A stretch of 64,000 nt of DNA from Leisingera sp. ANG59 (GCF_013317235.1 NZ_WLCM01000019.1:25323-89322), one strand, 5' to 3'; counted from the stretch's first letter, positions 1-10,178 are shown. A program made the numbers and translations. Notes: generated by a model not told the origin, from the letters alone.

Positions 1-977
1 GGCTTTGAACGTCGGGCCGCCCGTTCCTGAGGTAATCCACGATGGCCTCGCCTACGATGGGTGCCAGCGGGTATGTGGTGCTGTGCTCGGCCTTGCGTCC
101 GCGCACATGCAGCCGGTCGCGCTTCCAGTCGATATCGTCGAGTGTCAGCAGTGCCACTTCACGGGCACGCAGCCCATAAACGGCCATCAATAACAGCATG
201 GCGTAATCACGGCGGCCAAAGACAGTGCGCCGGTCGACCTGATCAAGCATGTTCTGGACAGAGGCCCAGCTGATCGATCGAGGGATATCGGCCAACCGGT
301 AGTTCTGCGGTATCTCGACAAGCTTGCTGATGTCGCGCTGAAGGATGCGTTCCCGATGAAGGTATCGAAGGAACACCCGTAGGTTGCTGGCGAGGCTGAT
401 CATCGAAGTGCGTCCGAAATGCTGCGCCTGGATCGTGATGAAGGCCGTCACCACCGGTAAGGTGAGCGCCCCAGGATCACAGCCAATCTCGCCGAGGTGC
501 CGCTCGAAGACGCGCAGGTAATGCCGGTAATGCTTGATGGAGCCTTGCCGCAGTCCTCGTTCATCGCGGAGATAATCAAAAAACCCTGGAACTTGGACAG
601 CAAATGGATCAGGCAGTGGCGGTCTGGTACGGTCGCTGTCTGCTTCCCATAGGACCAGGCTGAAAAAATGCCGCATGACACCAGCAACAAAGTTGCGGTC
701 GCGTCGATGTGCGCCGACGGACCGGTCAGAGTTGCGGCCTGACAACCTATCAGCGATGAACGGCTCTATGAAGTTCTCTGCCTGTTCAAGCTGTTTGACA
801 TTTTTGGCCGCTGTGAATGTCGCGAACTTCACCAGCAAGGGCACGCGCCGGTGGATGCTCCGAGGCGCATAGGCCCGGTCTGCGAGGGCCGTCACATACT
901 GCTCGATCTGCGGCCCAAGCCAGCATTCGGTAATCCGGTCGATAGTATGCGGCTTGACGAAAAAGCGTTCCAACATG
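1..977 (-). CDS. Tyrosine recombinase, RIT-type integrase (3' part missing at window edge)
   Basis: Reading the minus strand from an ATG at 977 gives about 325 residues, open to the left edge. The N-terminus (MLERFFVKPHTIDRITECWLGP) is followed by a core-binding SAM-like region and then the catalytic domain. There, GLRAREV carries the first catalytic Arg and GRKAEH the Lys of the tyrosine-recombinase fold. The remaining Arg/His/Tyr residues would lie off the edge. A strong SD (GGAGG) sits five bases before the ATG. The long N-terminal extension resembles the first gene of RIT elements (three consecutive recombinases), which are common in alphaproteobacteria. That assignment comes from memory of the family, and the two partner genes would be to the left. 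The element abuts a broken IS21 copy. Confidence 0.8.
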
Positions 978-1076
978 GCAACCTCCATTCTGGATTAAGA
1001 GAATAAGAGGATGCGCTTGATGCTTCGCCTGTGCGATGTGACGTTAAAGAAAATCAGGTGGTTTAATCACAGAAAC

Positions 1077-1143
1077 TTATGCCTCGCGGGGCACATAACC
1101 GTTCGCGCCACAAAAGTACGATTACGTGCCCGGGCACGTAATC
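1077..1143. repeat. Paired palindromes at the RIT/IS21 junction
   Basis: Two related inverted repeats stand upstream of the recombinase. At 1077-1098 there is an imperfect one (TTATGCC...GGCACATAA). At 1120-1143 there is a perfect 24-bp palindrome with half-site GATTACGTGCCC. Both share the pattern TTAyG(tG)CC/GGCAyrTAA. The right palindrome ends exactly where istA homology starts again. Inference: these are the terminal recombinase-binding sites of the RIT element. Confidence 0.6.
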
Positions 1144-1740
1144 ATAAATCCCGCGCCGGGGCACGCCGCCGAAGACCCGGAACGCATGCCAATGCGCGTC
1201 AAACAGCATCTCATGGGTTTGCAGAAGGTAGGCCCGGACCAGGAAGGCCCGGCTGTGCGACAGCTTGATATGGGCAACCTGGAGCTTGGTGTGCTCTCCA
1301 CCGAGGATCGCCCAGTCTTCGCTCCAGTCGAATTGGAAGGCTTCGCCCGGCTGAAACACCAGAGGAACAAACGTCCCGCGGCCTGCCGGCTGCTGAATGC
1401 GCTGGCGTTTCGCGCGCCATGCCCGCGCGAAGGCCGCCACCCGCCCGTACGAGCCGGTAAAGCCAGGAGCCGCCAGGTCCACATGCAGCTGCTTGGCAGT
1501 GCGCCGCTGCTTGCGGGGTTTGCGCAATTCCGCGGCAAGCCAAGCAGACAGCTTGTCCGCGAAAGGGTCCAGCTTGCTTGGACGCTGCGGGACCTGAAAC
1601 CGGGGCTCAACAGCACCCGAACGTAAATACTTGCGAATGGTGTTGCGGGAGAGGCCCGTTCGCCTCGCTATCTCCCGAATAGACATCTGATCCCGAAGCG
1701 CTCAGCGTCGGATCACACTCAAAAATGCCTTGTCGATCAC
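1141..1740 (-). pseudogene. istA: IS21-family transposase IstA, truncated and with a nonsense codon
   Basis: The minus-strand translation contains the IstA N-terminal helix-turn-helix (SIREIARRTGLSRNTIRKYL) and the start of the DDE domain (FQFDWSEDWAILGG, first Asp in FDWSE). It reaches RGIYD and then diverges; about 200 of the roughly 500 residues of the family remain. In frame upstream of ATG 1686 the sequence reads VIRR-stop-ALRDQ, and the stop TGA (1702-1704) stands where related transposases usually have Trp (TGG). The original start was therefore probably GTG at 1740. No istB is present. The copy is dead: nonsense codon plus loss of the C-terminal half, apparently by RIT insertion after the GAT codon at 1141-1143. 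Confidence 0.85.
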
Positions 1741-1784
1741 TCCAATAAACCCTGCCGATAAAAGCCAGGGGCACCGTCACACAT

Positions 1785-1832
1785 GGGTCAATTCTCGATG
1801 AAAACTTTCGCCTGTCCCGGGTCAGATCTCAG
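1785..1832. repeat. IS21 terminal transposase-binding repeats
   Basis: Upstream of the istA relic are two copies of a short repeat, GGGTCAATTCTCG (1785-1797) and GGGTCAGATCTCAG (1819-1832). Read on the minus strand these are CGAGAATTGACCC and CTGAGATCTGACCC, which is the multiple-repeat arrangement typical of IS21-family ends. The outer tip is probably near 1840-1850. From there to 2009 I see no gene, only a short non-convincing open frame. Confidence 0.6.
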
Positions 1833-2009
1833 CGGAAATCAGCAGTATGAGCAGCAAGAACGCGGATCCTGCTTTTGGTTTGGAAGAGAAACTAACGGCG
1901 GAAGGTATCAAAGCTCTGGCCCTCGGAGCAAGCCGGAGGCGGCACAAGATCTGTAATCTTCAGACCGGTGCCGCCCGATTGCCATTCTTTCCACTCAGGT
2001 ACAGGCGGG

Positions 2010-4418
2010 CTATTCTGCAGCCATCGCACGGGGGGGGGCGGAGCGCTCGTTGAAACGTGCCCATTTGAGCCCGGGGCGGTAGCGCCAGGCCAGCTTGCCT
2101 TCGCTGTCCATTGCGATCAGGTGCAGCCAGCCGTTGTCAAACAGGTCGCGTACCCCGGGGTGACGTTTCAGGATCTCCGACATCGCGTCGCGCGGGGCTT
2201 CTATGATCACGGTCAGGCGCAGCGGATCGTGCTGCAGACCGGTGCCGTCGTGGACCGATTGCCACGGCAGCCCCGGACGCGGGGCGCCGGTGTTACCCTC
2301 GAGCACGCCTATGCCGCCGACCACGTTGTGAAGCAGCTTGTTGCCGCCGCCGAACAGGGACGGCGCCACGGTGGAGCCGTAGTACTGGAGGCTGATCCAG
2401 CTTGCGACAACCACGGGGGCCGTCATGATCAGTTCGAGTACACCGAATCCGTCGTCACGGTGCCAATCGTAGTTGTGCAGAAAGGCCTGCCCGGAGAGAT
2501 CCGCGCCGTCGGTACGGTGGCGCGGTGCGGCGACGAAGGCACGGCACCCTGCCAGGCCCCACTCAGGGCGTGTTTCAGCCCAATCCCGCGCCCGCCGGGC
2601 GATCGCAGCGGCGCGGTCCGCGCGCGGCAGGCGCAATGCGCGCTCGGCACGCGCCAGGCTGCCGGCTGCGGCGAGCCATTTTTTCAGCTGCTCGAGCTCT
2701 TTTTCCGGCTTTGCTTCCGGCAAGTCCTGTTCAAACAGGGTCAGATCGTCGGTTGTGGTATGGTGGAGCGCCGGCAGGAACACGGTATCGGCAGGAATCC
2801 GGATCCCTTTTTCGCGCAGGCCAGCCTGCACGCTGCGGTCGTTCAGAAGGCCGGCAAGCAGCCTGGCATTAACATCTCCGGCGTAACCGCCGCAGGCGCC
2901 GCAGTGCAACGCGCTTTCGTGCGGATTGTTGGTCACGCGGGCGCCGTGGCCCGTCAGCATCACGATCTGCGCGAAATTCTCCGTCAGCGACATAGCCGTC
3001 AGCACCGACTTCGCCATTCCAACTCGGGTTTCCAAGCCGATTGCCGGGTCCATCACTGGTGCGGGATCTGCCGCTGGCAAGCTGTTCAGACCCAGCGCCT
3101 CCCGGAGCAGCTTGCCCACATAGATCGGGCCTGCGGCCTCCACAAACGCAAAGGACGAAACAGCGGCGAGCTTGAACCGGCCCCAGGCGCGTTTTGCCCG
3201 CGCCGAATAGCGGCGGTTGAGATCGGCTTGCCCGGGTTCACTTGCCCGGGAGGACAGGCCGGGCTGCAGCAGCACCGGGTTGCGCATTTCCGTCACATCC
3301 GAGCCTGCTGCCTTGTGGGCGCTGGCAAGGCCGAAGAAGCCGGCAAAACCGATGGTCTGGATGCTGCTGCTTTGCGCTTCCAGTGCACGACGGAACACTT
3401 CGGAACGCACGTCGATGCAAAAGGCTGCCTGCACCTCCGGGCGCCCTTCGGTTTCCTGCGGTTTGCCCTGCAGCAGCCTGGCCTCCAAGGCGCGTTGCCC
3501 GGCCCGTTCTGCGGCGTCCTGAAGAACGACGTCGATGACCTGATCCTGCGACGGGGTGACCGGGGCCTGATGGGCTGCAACAACCTCTGCCCAGCGTGCC
3601 AGGATCTGCTCCTTGTACAATTCGAACAGGGCTTCATCAAAGACCAAGCGGATGGCCAGAAGCTCTGTCACCGTGCTGTCCTGCCTGCCCTCCAGTTCCG
3701 CCTGCCACAGAAGATAGCGGCTGTACTGGGCCCAGCCGCCCAGCGTCATCAGCCAGCGGTGGAACGCAGTTGCCGCGGCGCTGGAGGTGACACCAAGAGT
3801 TTCCGACGCCCGGCCGATCGCGCGCCAATGCGACCGGTTGGTGTCCGCCACGAAGGCGCAGAACCCGGTCAGGCCATGGATTTCCGGCGTCAGATCTCGC
3901 GCGGCAAAGTCCCGCCAGGCACTGAAGGCGCCGCCGGAGCCGCTCTGCTGCCACAGGGCCTGCCCCTGGTCGAAATGACTGGCGGCCCATACGCTGATGC
4001 GGTCCTCAATCAGTCCGGGCCAGTCGATGCCCGAAACCTCCGCGGCCAGTTCGGCCACGGTGGGAAGGGCTTTGGGTTCAGCGGTCTCGCTGGCCAGGGC
4101 GGTTTTAATGTCCTGCAGGCTTGGCGCATTGAAGCGGCCTTCGGCTGCAGCCAGAGCGTCCTGCAAGTCGGCTTCGGTGATGCTGCCTGCCTCCAGTTTC
4201 TGCGCCCAATGCGCGCGCGGCGGTGTAATCCGGGCGCCCCCTGCGCGCTCAAGGCGCGCAGCGGTAACAGCCAGGGGCTCGCCGGTCTGGCCAAGGAACG
4301 GGTTCACCGCAACATTGGCAGAGAGCGGGAAGAGCGGCGGGATCGCCTTGGCGGCGGTTTTGGCTTCGGCAACCAGTTCCAGCAGGGCGGCAGGGTAGGA
4401 CTCGAGTTTCGCAAACAT
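2010..4418 (-). CDS. dabA: Inorganic-carbon transporter subunit DabA (DUF2309/UPF0753)
   Basis: This 802-residue protein is the cytoplasmic beta-carbonic-anhydrase-like subunit of DAB (DABs accumulate bicarbonate), known from Halothiobacillus. The zinc-site signatures are visible: [17 protein letters not shown] supplies Cys and Asp, and [24 protein letters not shown] supplies His and Cys. The ATG at 4418 ([13 protein letters not shown]) has AAAGGAAA upstream. An in-frame ATG at 4616 would overlap dabB by 180 bases and is unlikely. It lies 14 bases downstream of dabB, so the two form one operon. Near the 3' end (2030-2038) the coding strand holds nine consecutive C, an unstable tract encoding APP about nine codons before the stop. 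Confidence 0.92.
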   Translation of the reverse strand: MFAKLESYPAALLELVAEAKTAAKAIPPLFPLSANVAVNPFLGQTGEPLAVTAARLERAGGARITPPRAHWAQKLEAGSITEADLQDALAAAEGRFNAPSLQDIKTALASETAEPKALPTVAELAAEVSGIDWPGLIEDRISVWAASHFDQGQALWQQSGSGGAFSAWRDFAARDLTPEIHGLTGFCAFVADTNRSHWRAIGRASETLGVTSSAAATAFHRWLMTLGGWAQYSRYLLWQAELEGRQDSTVTELLAIRLVFDEALFELYKEQILARWAEVVAAHQAPVTPSQDQVIDVVLQDAAERAGQRALEARLLQGKPQETEGRPEVQAAFCIDVRSEVFRRALEAQSSSIQTIGFAGFFGLASAHKAAGSDVTEMRNPVLLQPGLSSRASEPGQADLNRRYSARAKRAWGRFKLAAVSSFAFVEAAGPIYVGKLLREALGLNSLPAADPAPVMDPAIGLETRVGMAKSVLTAMSLTENFAQIVMLTGHGARVTNNPHESALHCGACGGYAGDVNARLLAGLLNDRSVQAGLREKGIRIPADTVFLPALHHTTTDDLTLFEQDLPEAKPEKELEQLKKWLAAAGSLARAERALRLPRADRAAAIARRARDWAETRPEWGLAGCRAFVAAPRHRTDGADLSGQAFLHNYDWHRDDGFGVLELIMTAPVVVASWISLQYYGSTVAPSLFGGGNKLLHNVVGGIGVLEGNTGAPRPGLPWQSVHDGTGLQHDPLRLTVIIEAPRDAMSEILKRHPGVRDLFDNGWLHLIAMDSEGKLAWRYRPGLKWARFNERSAPPRAMAAE

Positions 4419-4432
4419 GAGCGTGTTTCCTT

Positions 4433-5983
4433 TCAGGCGGCAGCGCGCTTGGACCATCCGTCCAGCAGCTTGTCGAAGATCGCGTTGGCATAGAGACCGT
4501 TGGTCAGGTGGACGCGCAGTCCGGCGGCCGCCGGGTGAGATGCCCAGAGCGGGAAGGTCGCCTGTGCCACGGCCACCAGGCCAAAGCTTGCGAGGGCAAG
4601 GAGGATCAGCGCCCATTCCAGCGGGCCGGGGCTCGGGGCCGGCGGCAGGCTGCCGGCGGTCAGATGCTGGGCGATGACCTGCAGGGCAAAGTAGCTGACC
4701 GAGGCGGCCAGGGCATAGGCCGCGGTCCGCTGCATCAGTGCCCGCGGTGCCGCATCGGCAAAGCCCTGCGCCAGCAGGTAGGCGACGCCGAAGATCAGGA
4801 TCACGCCCAGGGCAATGGCCTGGACCGACTTGCCGTCAAATCCCAGAACCGCGCCCAAGCCGCAGTAGATCACGATGGCAATGGCAAAGGCCTGCAGCAC
4901 GTTGCGTGCGCTTGGCACCGCAACCGGGCCGGGCCGGCGGATCGCGGCGACATTGCGCACCGCCTCGCCTGAGCTGAGGAAGGCATGCGCCTTATAAAGC
5001 GAGTGCGCCACGATATGGAGCAGGGCAAGTGGAAAAAGCGCCAGGCCGCATTGCATGATCATGAAGGCCATCTGCGCGATGGTCGACCAGGCCAGCGAAG
5101 TCTTGACTGCTGGCTGGGTCAGCATCACCAGGCCGCCAAACAGCGCCGTGAACCCGCCGAGCATGACCAGCAGCGCCATCACCCCCGGCGCCAGAAGCAT
5201 AACGTCTGCAAACCGGATCAGCAGGAACCCGCCCGCGTTGATCACGCCCGCATGCAAAAGGGCGGACACAGGTGTAGGCGCCTCCATCACCTCGGTCAGC
5301 CAGCCATGCAGCGGGAACTGGGCTGAGGCAAGCACCGCCGCCGCGGCGATCAGCAGGGCCGCCGCCGCCGTGAGCCAGCCTGCCCCGGCCGCGGACAGGA
5401 TGGTTTCGATGTCGGTGGTTCCGGTTGCGGCGATCAGCAGTACAACAGCACCGGCCAGCGCGGCCTCGCTCAGCCGCGCGACAACGGCCTTCTTGCGGGC
5501 GGCCCGCCGGGCCGTCGCGCGTTCGGGGTAGAACAGCAGCAACCGGTTCAGCGCCAGGCTGGTCAATGTCCAGGCGGCAAACAGCTGAACAAGGTTGCCG
5601 GACATCACCAGCAGAAGCACGGAGGCCAAAGCGGTGCTCACCCATCCCGTGAAGGCGCCCTGCCGGTCTTCGCCGTCCAGGTAGGTCTTGGAAAAACGCA
5701 GAACGATCCATCCGATGAAGCTGACCAGGACCAGCATCACCGCGCTTACCGCGTCCAGCTTCACCGAAAGCCCGGCCCCAAAAAGCCCGATCAATGCCGA
5801 AGTGCCTGGGCCGTTCACCACAAGAAGCGCGGCAGCTGCGGCCGCGATGGCAAAAGCGATGAATGCGGCGGCCTCGGCCAGTGCAGGCACCCGACCGGGG
5901 CGCCTGCCGGGATTACGGAACGCATAGAAACCCGCCGCCAGCAGGGCAAGCGGGCTGAGGAGAGGCAGGAAGAGATAGGTCAT
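4433..5983 (-). CDS. dabB: Inorganic-carbon transporter subunit DabB (NuoL/M-type membrane protein)
   Basis: This is a 516-residue polytopic protein of the proton-translocating NADH-quinone oxidoreductase / Mrp antiporter family. It has about 13-14 hydrophobic helices, and the core includes the lysine/histidine-bearing helices around [19 protein letters not shown] and [21 protein letters not shown], both characteristic of NuoL-like subunits. Next to dabA the reading is DabB, which uses cation flux to drive the DabA carbonic-anhydrase-like half and trap HCO3-. GAAGGGG lies before the ATG. It is the first gene of the minus-strand operon and is divergent from a LysR regulator. Confidence 0.9.
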   Translation of the reverse strand: MTYLFLPLLSPLALLAAGFYAFRNPGRRPGRVPALAEAAAFIAFAIAAAAAALLVVNGPGTSALIGLFGAGLSVKLDAVSAVMLVLVSFIGWIVLRFSKTYLDGEDRQGAFTGWVSTALASVLLLVMSGNLVQLFAAWTLTSLALNRLLLFYPERATARRAARKKAVVARLSEAALAGAVVLLIAATGTTDIETILSAAGAGWLTAAAALLIAAAAVLASAQFPLHGWLTEVMEAPTPVSALLHAGVINAGGFLLIRFADVMLLAPGVMALLVMLGGFTALFGGLVMLTQPAVKTSLAWSTIAQMAFMIMQCGLALFPLALLHIVAHSLYKAHAFLSSGEAVRNVAAIRRPGPVAVPSARNVLQAFAIAIVIYCGLGAVLGFDGKSVQAIALGVILIFGVAYLLAQGFADAAPRALMQRTAAYALAASVSYFALQVIAQHLTAGSLPPAPSPGPLEWALILLALASFGLVAVAQATFPLWASHPAAAGLRVHLTNGLYANAIFDKLLDGWSKRAAA

Positions 5984-6076
5984 GATCGAACCCCTTCAGT
6001 TTTCACGGTCAGAGACATTTGGAGATGCATAGGGCAGGGCTTGTCGTGATAAAAATTCATTGTTTGATGGATTTGG

Positions 6077-6091
6077 TTCTATTAAACAGAA
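6077..6091. promoter_or_regulatory. LysR-type operator candidate (TTCT-N7-AGAA)
   Basis: A 15-bp interrupted dyad TTCTATTAAACAGAA sits in the 111-bp gap between dabB and the lysR gene and fits the T-N11-A LysR consensus. It ends three bases before the lysR ATG, which suggests autoregulation as well as control of dabBA. No Shine-Dalgarno is visible between it and the ATG, so the lysR mRNA could be leaderless. Confidence 0.45.
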
Positions 6092-6094
6092 CGA

Positions 6095-6985
6095 ATGCCG
6101 TTGAACTATCATCACCTCCGGTACTTCTGGGCGGTTGCGCATGACGGCAACCTGACCCGCACCGCGCAGCGGCTGAATCTGTCGCAGTCGGCGCTGTCGG
6201 TTCAGATCAAGCAACTGGAGGAGCGCTTGGGCCACGACCTGTTCGAGCGGCGCGGACGGCAGCTTCATCTGACTGAGGCCGGGCGTATCGCCCTGGGCCA
6301 CGCGGATGCGATTTTTTCGACCGGCCAGGAACTTGTCGCCACCTTGTCGGGAAAGGTCCAAAGCCGGAAGGCCTTGCGTGTGGGTGCGCTGGCAACCCTG
6401 TCCCGCAACTTCCAGATCGGTTTTTTGCGGCCGATCCTGTCCCGCAGCGATGTCGAGGTGGTCCTGCGGTCCGGCAGCCCGGCGGAGTTGCTCGAAGGCC
6501 TGGGGACACTCAATGTCGATCTGGTGCTGATGAACCAGCCGCCGCCCGACGACAGCCTGACACCCTATGAAACGCACAAGATCGGCGAGCAAGACGTCAG
6601 CATCGTTGGGACGCCGGGGCGGCTGGAACCGGACCGCCCGCTCAGGGAGCTGCTCCTAGATCAGCCTTTCATTCTGCCCACCGCCGGCAGCAGCGTGCGC
6701 GCGGCCTTCGACGCTCTGGCCAGCCGGTTGTCAGCCCGCCCGCAGATCGCCGCAGAGGTGGATGACATGGCCATGATGCGGCTCTTGGCACGCGAGGATA
6801 TCGGGCTGGCCCTCGTTGCGCCTATTGTCGTGACGGACGAGCTGAATTCCGGCCGGCTCAGGGAAGCCAGGGAGCATCCCCGGATCCAGGAAACATTTTA
6901 TGCGGTCACGCTCCGCCGCCGGTTCCCGAACCCTCTGGTTCAGGAACTGCTAGAACGGCATTCTGATTCGGCCTTCCTGTCCTGA
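6095..6985 (+). CDS. LysR-family transcriptional regulator (NhaR-like)
   Basis: This 296-residue regulator has an N-terminal winged helix-turn-helix at residues 1-60 (LNYHHLRYFWAVAHDGNLTRTAQRLNLSQSALSVQIKQLEE). An effector-binding periplasmic-fold domain follows. The closest family look is NhaR-like rather than CbbR. Divergent orientation from dabBA with a shared 111-bp promoter region suggests that it controls inorganic-carbon uptake. That role is inferred from position; the effector cannot be read from the sequence. Confidence 0.88.
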   Translation: MPLNYHHLRYFWAVAHDGNLTRTAQRLNLSQSALSVQIKQLEERLGHDLFERRGRQLHLTEAGRIALGHADAIFSTGQELVATLSGKVQSRKALRVGALATLSRNFQIGFLRPILSRSDVEVVLRSGSPAELLEGLGTLNVDLVLMNQPPPDDSLTPYETHKIGEQDVSIVGTPGRLEPDRPLRELLLDQPFILPTAGSSVRAAFDALASRLSARPQIAAEVDDMAMMRLLAREDIGLALVAPIVVTDELNSGRLREAREHPRIQETFYAVTLRRRFPNPLVQELLERHSDSAFLS

Positions 6986-7265
6986 TGCCTGCCGCGGAGT
7001 TCTCCTTTTGGGCAAGCTGTCGGCGGGATCAAGGCTGCTGCGGTAATTGCGCCAAAGTCTTCCGGGCCATGACACCTGCTGTGAAAGAAAGGGCGGCGTT
7101 TCTTGCGCCGCGCCCGACAAGGAGCCAGTTGTGAGGCTCCTGACGGAGCTGGAAGAAGCCCTACCACACGCAGAAAACAGTTAGGCCAGACGGAAAGGAA
7201 ATTTTGACATTCACAATCTAAGGTAGCGTTCGTGATGAGTTCTCGCTCCCAATGAGGGTTTTTGA

Positions 7266-9980
7266 ATGTCTGAAGCTGATGCCATCTGGATCCTGATCTC
7301 CGCATTGCTGGTACTTGTTCTGCAATCCGGCTTCCTGTGCCTGGAATCCGGCACTGTGCGGGCCAAGAATGCCGCCAACGTTGCCCTCAAAAACCTGTCG
7401 GATGTCTGTGTCGTTAGCACCGCCTTCTGGCTGACCGGTTTCGGTCTGATGTTCGGGCCCAGCTTTGGCGGGCTGTTCGGTGTCGGCGGTTTTTGGCCCC
7501 GGCTCGACAATGCCGCCGGACATTCGGCTGCCATTTTCCTGTTTCAGATGGCCTTTGCCTCCACCGCGGCCACAATTGTCTCAGGCGCCGTGGCCGAGCG
7601 GGAGAGGTTCCTGGGCTACATGGTGATGTCGGTCATGCTGGGCGCCTTCATCTACCCGGTCGCAGGTCATTGGGTCTGGAACGACGCAGGCTGGCTGCGG
7701 CAGGCCGGTTTCATCGATTTTGCCGGGGCGACGGTGGTGCACAGTGTCGGCGGTTGGACTGCGCTTGTGGCAGTTGTGTTTTTGGGGCCGCGGCTGGGCC
7801 GCTACGGGCCGAAGAAACGCTTCTTCGAGGAAAACTCCATTTCCCTTGTCACCCTGGGCGGCTTGCTGCTGTGGGTCGGCTGGGGCGCATTCAACGGCGG
7901 ATCGGCCCTTGCCTTCAGCAGTGATGTCGGGCCTGTGATTGCCCGCACCATGCTGTCGGCGGCTGGTGCGGGAATCGCCAGCATCGCCATCGGCCTCGGG
8001 CTGTTCCGCTGCGTCCGGGCCGAGATCCTGGTCAACGGCTTTCTTGGCGGGCTGGTGGCGGGCACTGCCGGTATTCATCTGGTGACGGGACCGATGGCCT
8101 TTGTGATCGGCATCGCGGGATCGGTCACGGTCATCGTTGCCCGGGACATTCTGGATGCGCTGAAAATCGATGACGTGGTGGGTGCGGTTCCTGTGCATCT
8201 GGCAGCGGGTCTCGTGGGCACGCTGGCGGTGGCCTTCACGGTTCCGCTGGAACTGCTGCCGGCAGGCAGCCGGCTGGGGCAGCTGGGGGTCCAGGCAATG
8301 GGGGCTGCTGCCGTTGCGGCTTGGGTGATCTGCTGCACGGCGCCGCTGGCCGTTTGCCTCAAGGCGGCTGGGCTGCTTAGGGCGCACCCGAAAGACGAAG
8401 TGCGGGGATTGAACCTGGCGGAAAACAACCAGCGCAACGCGCTGCTGGAGCTGCTGGAGGAGATGAAGCAGCATCAGCGGTCAGGATCTTTCAGCAGGCG
8501 CGTGCGTGTCGAACGGTCCTCTGAACTGGGCGCACTGGCGTTCCGCTACAACCGGGTTCTCGACCGGGTTGAGGATGAGATCAGCCTGCGCGTGGAATCG
8601 ATCCGCAAGGAGAGGATGAGCCGGGAGCTGGCGGAGGAAGCGTTTGAAGCAATGCGCGAGGCGCAGGAGGAGAGCGCCTGGTCGGCACGGCACGACAAGC
8701 TCACCGGACTTGGCAACCGCAAGCACCTTGAGGAAATAGCAGCAGCGCCAGCGGCGGAGCAGCAAGCCGGCACGCTGGTCATCGCGCTGGACCTCGACCG
8801 GTTCAAGGAAATCAACGACACCTATGGCCACGAAGCCGGCGATCTGGTTCTGGAACACGCAGCAAAGCGGATTTCATCCCTGATTAAGAACGGGCGGGAC
8901 TTTGCCTTCCGCATCGGCGGCGACGAATTTGCCGTTCTGATGGAGTTTTCCGGCAGCGAGGCAGAAGCAAATGAATTCTGTTGCGACCTGCTGTTCGCGC
9001 TGCTTCAGCCGGTCACTTACAAGGATACCGGCCTTCAGGTCGGCGCCTCCATCGGATTTGCAATTTGCGCGCCGGAGGAACCCCTCCTGTCTGCGCTGCG
9101 GCGGGCGGATCTGGCGCTTTATGCCTCCAAGGCAGACGGGCGCTCCTGCGTGAATGCTTATTCCGCCTCCATCGGCTCCGCCCATGACGAGAAGATGGAC
9201 CTGATCCGGGATTTCAAGCAGGCTTTCGAGAAAAACGAGATCGAGGTCACTTTCCAGCCCCAGGTCGATGGCAAAACAGGAGCACTGGCCGGATGCGAGG
9301 CGCTGGCCCGCTGGAACCATCCCCGCCGCGGCGTAGTCGGCCCGGATGTTTTCGTGCCGATTGCAAAGGAGGTGAACATGCTGGCGGAGCTGGACCGGCG
9401 GGTTCTGGATATTGCCCTGTCGGCCTATTGGGAGTTTGCGCGCCAGGGTGTCGTTCTGCCCAGCATCTCGGTGAATGTCTCGGCAGAGCGGCTGGGCCAT
9501 CCGGGCCTGATCGAAGAGCTGAAACAGCGCACGGACATCCCTTCCAGCGGCCTCGCGTTCGAGCTTCTGGAGACCGTCTTTCTGGACCATGTGAGCGACG
9601 GTTACACCAAGCAGATCAATGCGATCAAGGCGATGGGCATCGGTATCGAGATTGATGATTTCGGCACCGGCCACGCCAGTATCGCGGGGGTGCTGGCGCT
9701 GAAGCCGGACAGGCTCAAGATCGACCGCATGTTCACCACCGGGATCGACAAGAAGCCTGTCCGCCGCGACTTGATGCGGGGGCTGATCGAAATGGCTTCA
9801 AGCGCCGGCGCTGTAGCCGTCGTGGAAGGTGTCGAAACCGCCGGAGAGGCGGAAGTCCTGTCCGGGATTGGGGCCGCCATCCTGCAGGGCTATGCCTTCG
9901 GGCGCCCGATGAACAGCACCCGGTTCATGGCCTGGGCCCGCGAATGGCAGGCTGAGCACTGGCCGCTTCAAGCCGGGTAG
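7266..9980 (+). CDS. Ammonium transporter - GGDEF - EAL fusion protein
   Basis: This 904-residue protein joins three modules. Residues 1-375 are a complete Amt/Rh-type channel with FQMAFASTAATIVSGAVAER and both pore histidines (VVHSVGGWTAL and VPVHLAAGLVG). Residues 385-465 are a polar, helical linker (HAMP-like/coiled). A diguanylate cyclase domain follows with intact GGDEF at 551-555, then a phosphodiesterase domain with intact EAL at 678-680 and DDFGTGHASI. The classical RxxD inhibitory site is not preserved before GGDEF (NGRD instead). Inference: ammonium occupancy or flux sets cyclic-di-GMP level. No GlnK gene is adjacent. The 280-bp gap upstream holds a small hairpin at 7120-7141 and no gene. 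Confidence 0.93.
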   Translation: MSEADAIWILISALLVLVLQSGFLCLESGTVRAKNAANVALKNLSDVCVVSTAFWLTGFGLMFGPSFGGLFGVGGFWPRLDNAAGHSAAIFLFQMAFASTAATIVSGAVAERERFLGYMVMSVMLGAFIYPVAGHWVWNDAGWLRQAGFIDFAGATVVHSVGGWTALVAVVFLGPRLGRYGPKKRFFEENSISLVTLGGLLLWVGWGAFNGGSALAFSSDVGPVIARTMLSAAGAGIASIAIGLGLFRCVRAEILVNGFLGGLVAGTAGIHLVTGPMAFVIGIAGSVTVIVARDILDALKIDDVVGAVPVHLAAGLVGTLAVAFTVPLELLPAGSRLGQLGVQAMGAAAVAAWVICCTAPLAVCLKAAGLLRAHPKDEVRGLNLAENNQRNALLELLEEMKQHQRSGSFSRRVRVERSSELGALAFRYNRVLDRVEDEISLRVESIRKERMSRELAEEAFEAMREAQEESAWSARHDKLTGLGNRKHLEEIAAAPAAEQQAGTLVIALDLDRFKEINDTYGHEAGDLVLEHAAKRISSLIKNGRDFAFRIGGDEFAVLMEFSGSEAEANEFCCDLLFALLQPVTYKDTGLQVGASIGFAICAPEEPLLSALRRADLALYASKADGRSCVNAYSASIGSAHDEKMDLIRDFKQAFEKNEIEVTFQPQVDGKTGALAGCEALARWNHPRRGVVGPDVFVPIAKEVNMLAELDRRVLDIALSAYWEFARQGVVLPSISVNVSAERLGHPGLIEELKQRTDIPSSGLAFELLETVFLDHVSDGYTKQINAIKAMGIGIEIDDFGTGHASIAGVLALKPDRLKIDRMFTTGIDKKPVRRDLMRGLIEMASSAGAVAVVEGVETAGEAEVLSGIGAAILQGYAFGRPMNSTRFMAWAREWQAEHWPLQAG

Positions 9981-10135
9981 GCAAAGGGGGTCGGCACGCT
10001 TTGGCATTGCTTCGCACGGGGCGGCAATGCTGGGCCGTGACATACGGTAGCGCCGATCCGGCAGAGCAATTCCAGTGGCTGGCGCATGTTTCTGGCCGCT
10101 CTGCGGCCGAACCTGGAAAAGCCGGAACTCTGTCA

Positions 10136-10164
10136 TTGCCACCTCCCGGCGACTCTGCTAAACG
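10136..10164 (+). promoter_or_regulatory. Promoter candidate for rplB block
   Basis: TTGCCA (10136-10141), a 17-base spacer and TAAACG (10159-10164) match a sigma70-type promoter moderately. Transcription would start near 10171, leaving a leader of about 165 bases before rplB that includes a hairpin and a direct repeat. Confidence 0.35.
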
Positions 10165-10178
10165 CCATCCATCCTGAA

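Noticed and set aside
1968..4493. Very long plus-strand open frame (841 codons) opposite dabA
   Set aside because: Composition is that of a GC-rich antisense shadow; the minus-strand frame has clear DabA motifs and SD.
7204..7229. TTGACA...TAGCGT as a promoter for the Amt fusion
   Set aside because: The spacer is 14 bases, too short for sigma70.
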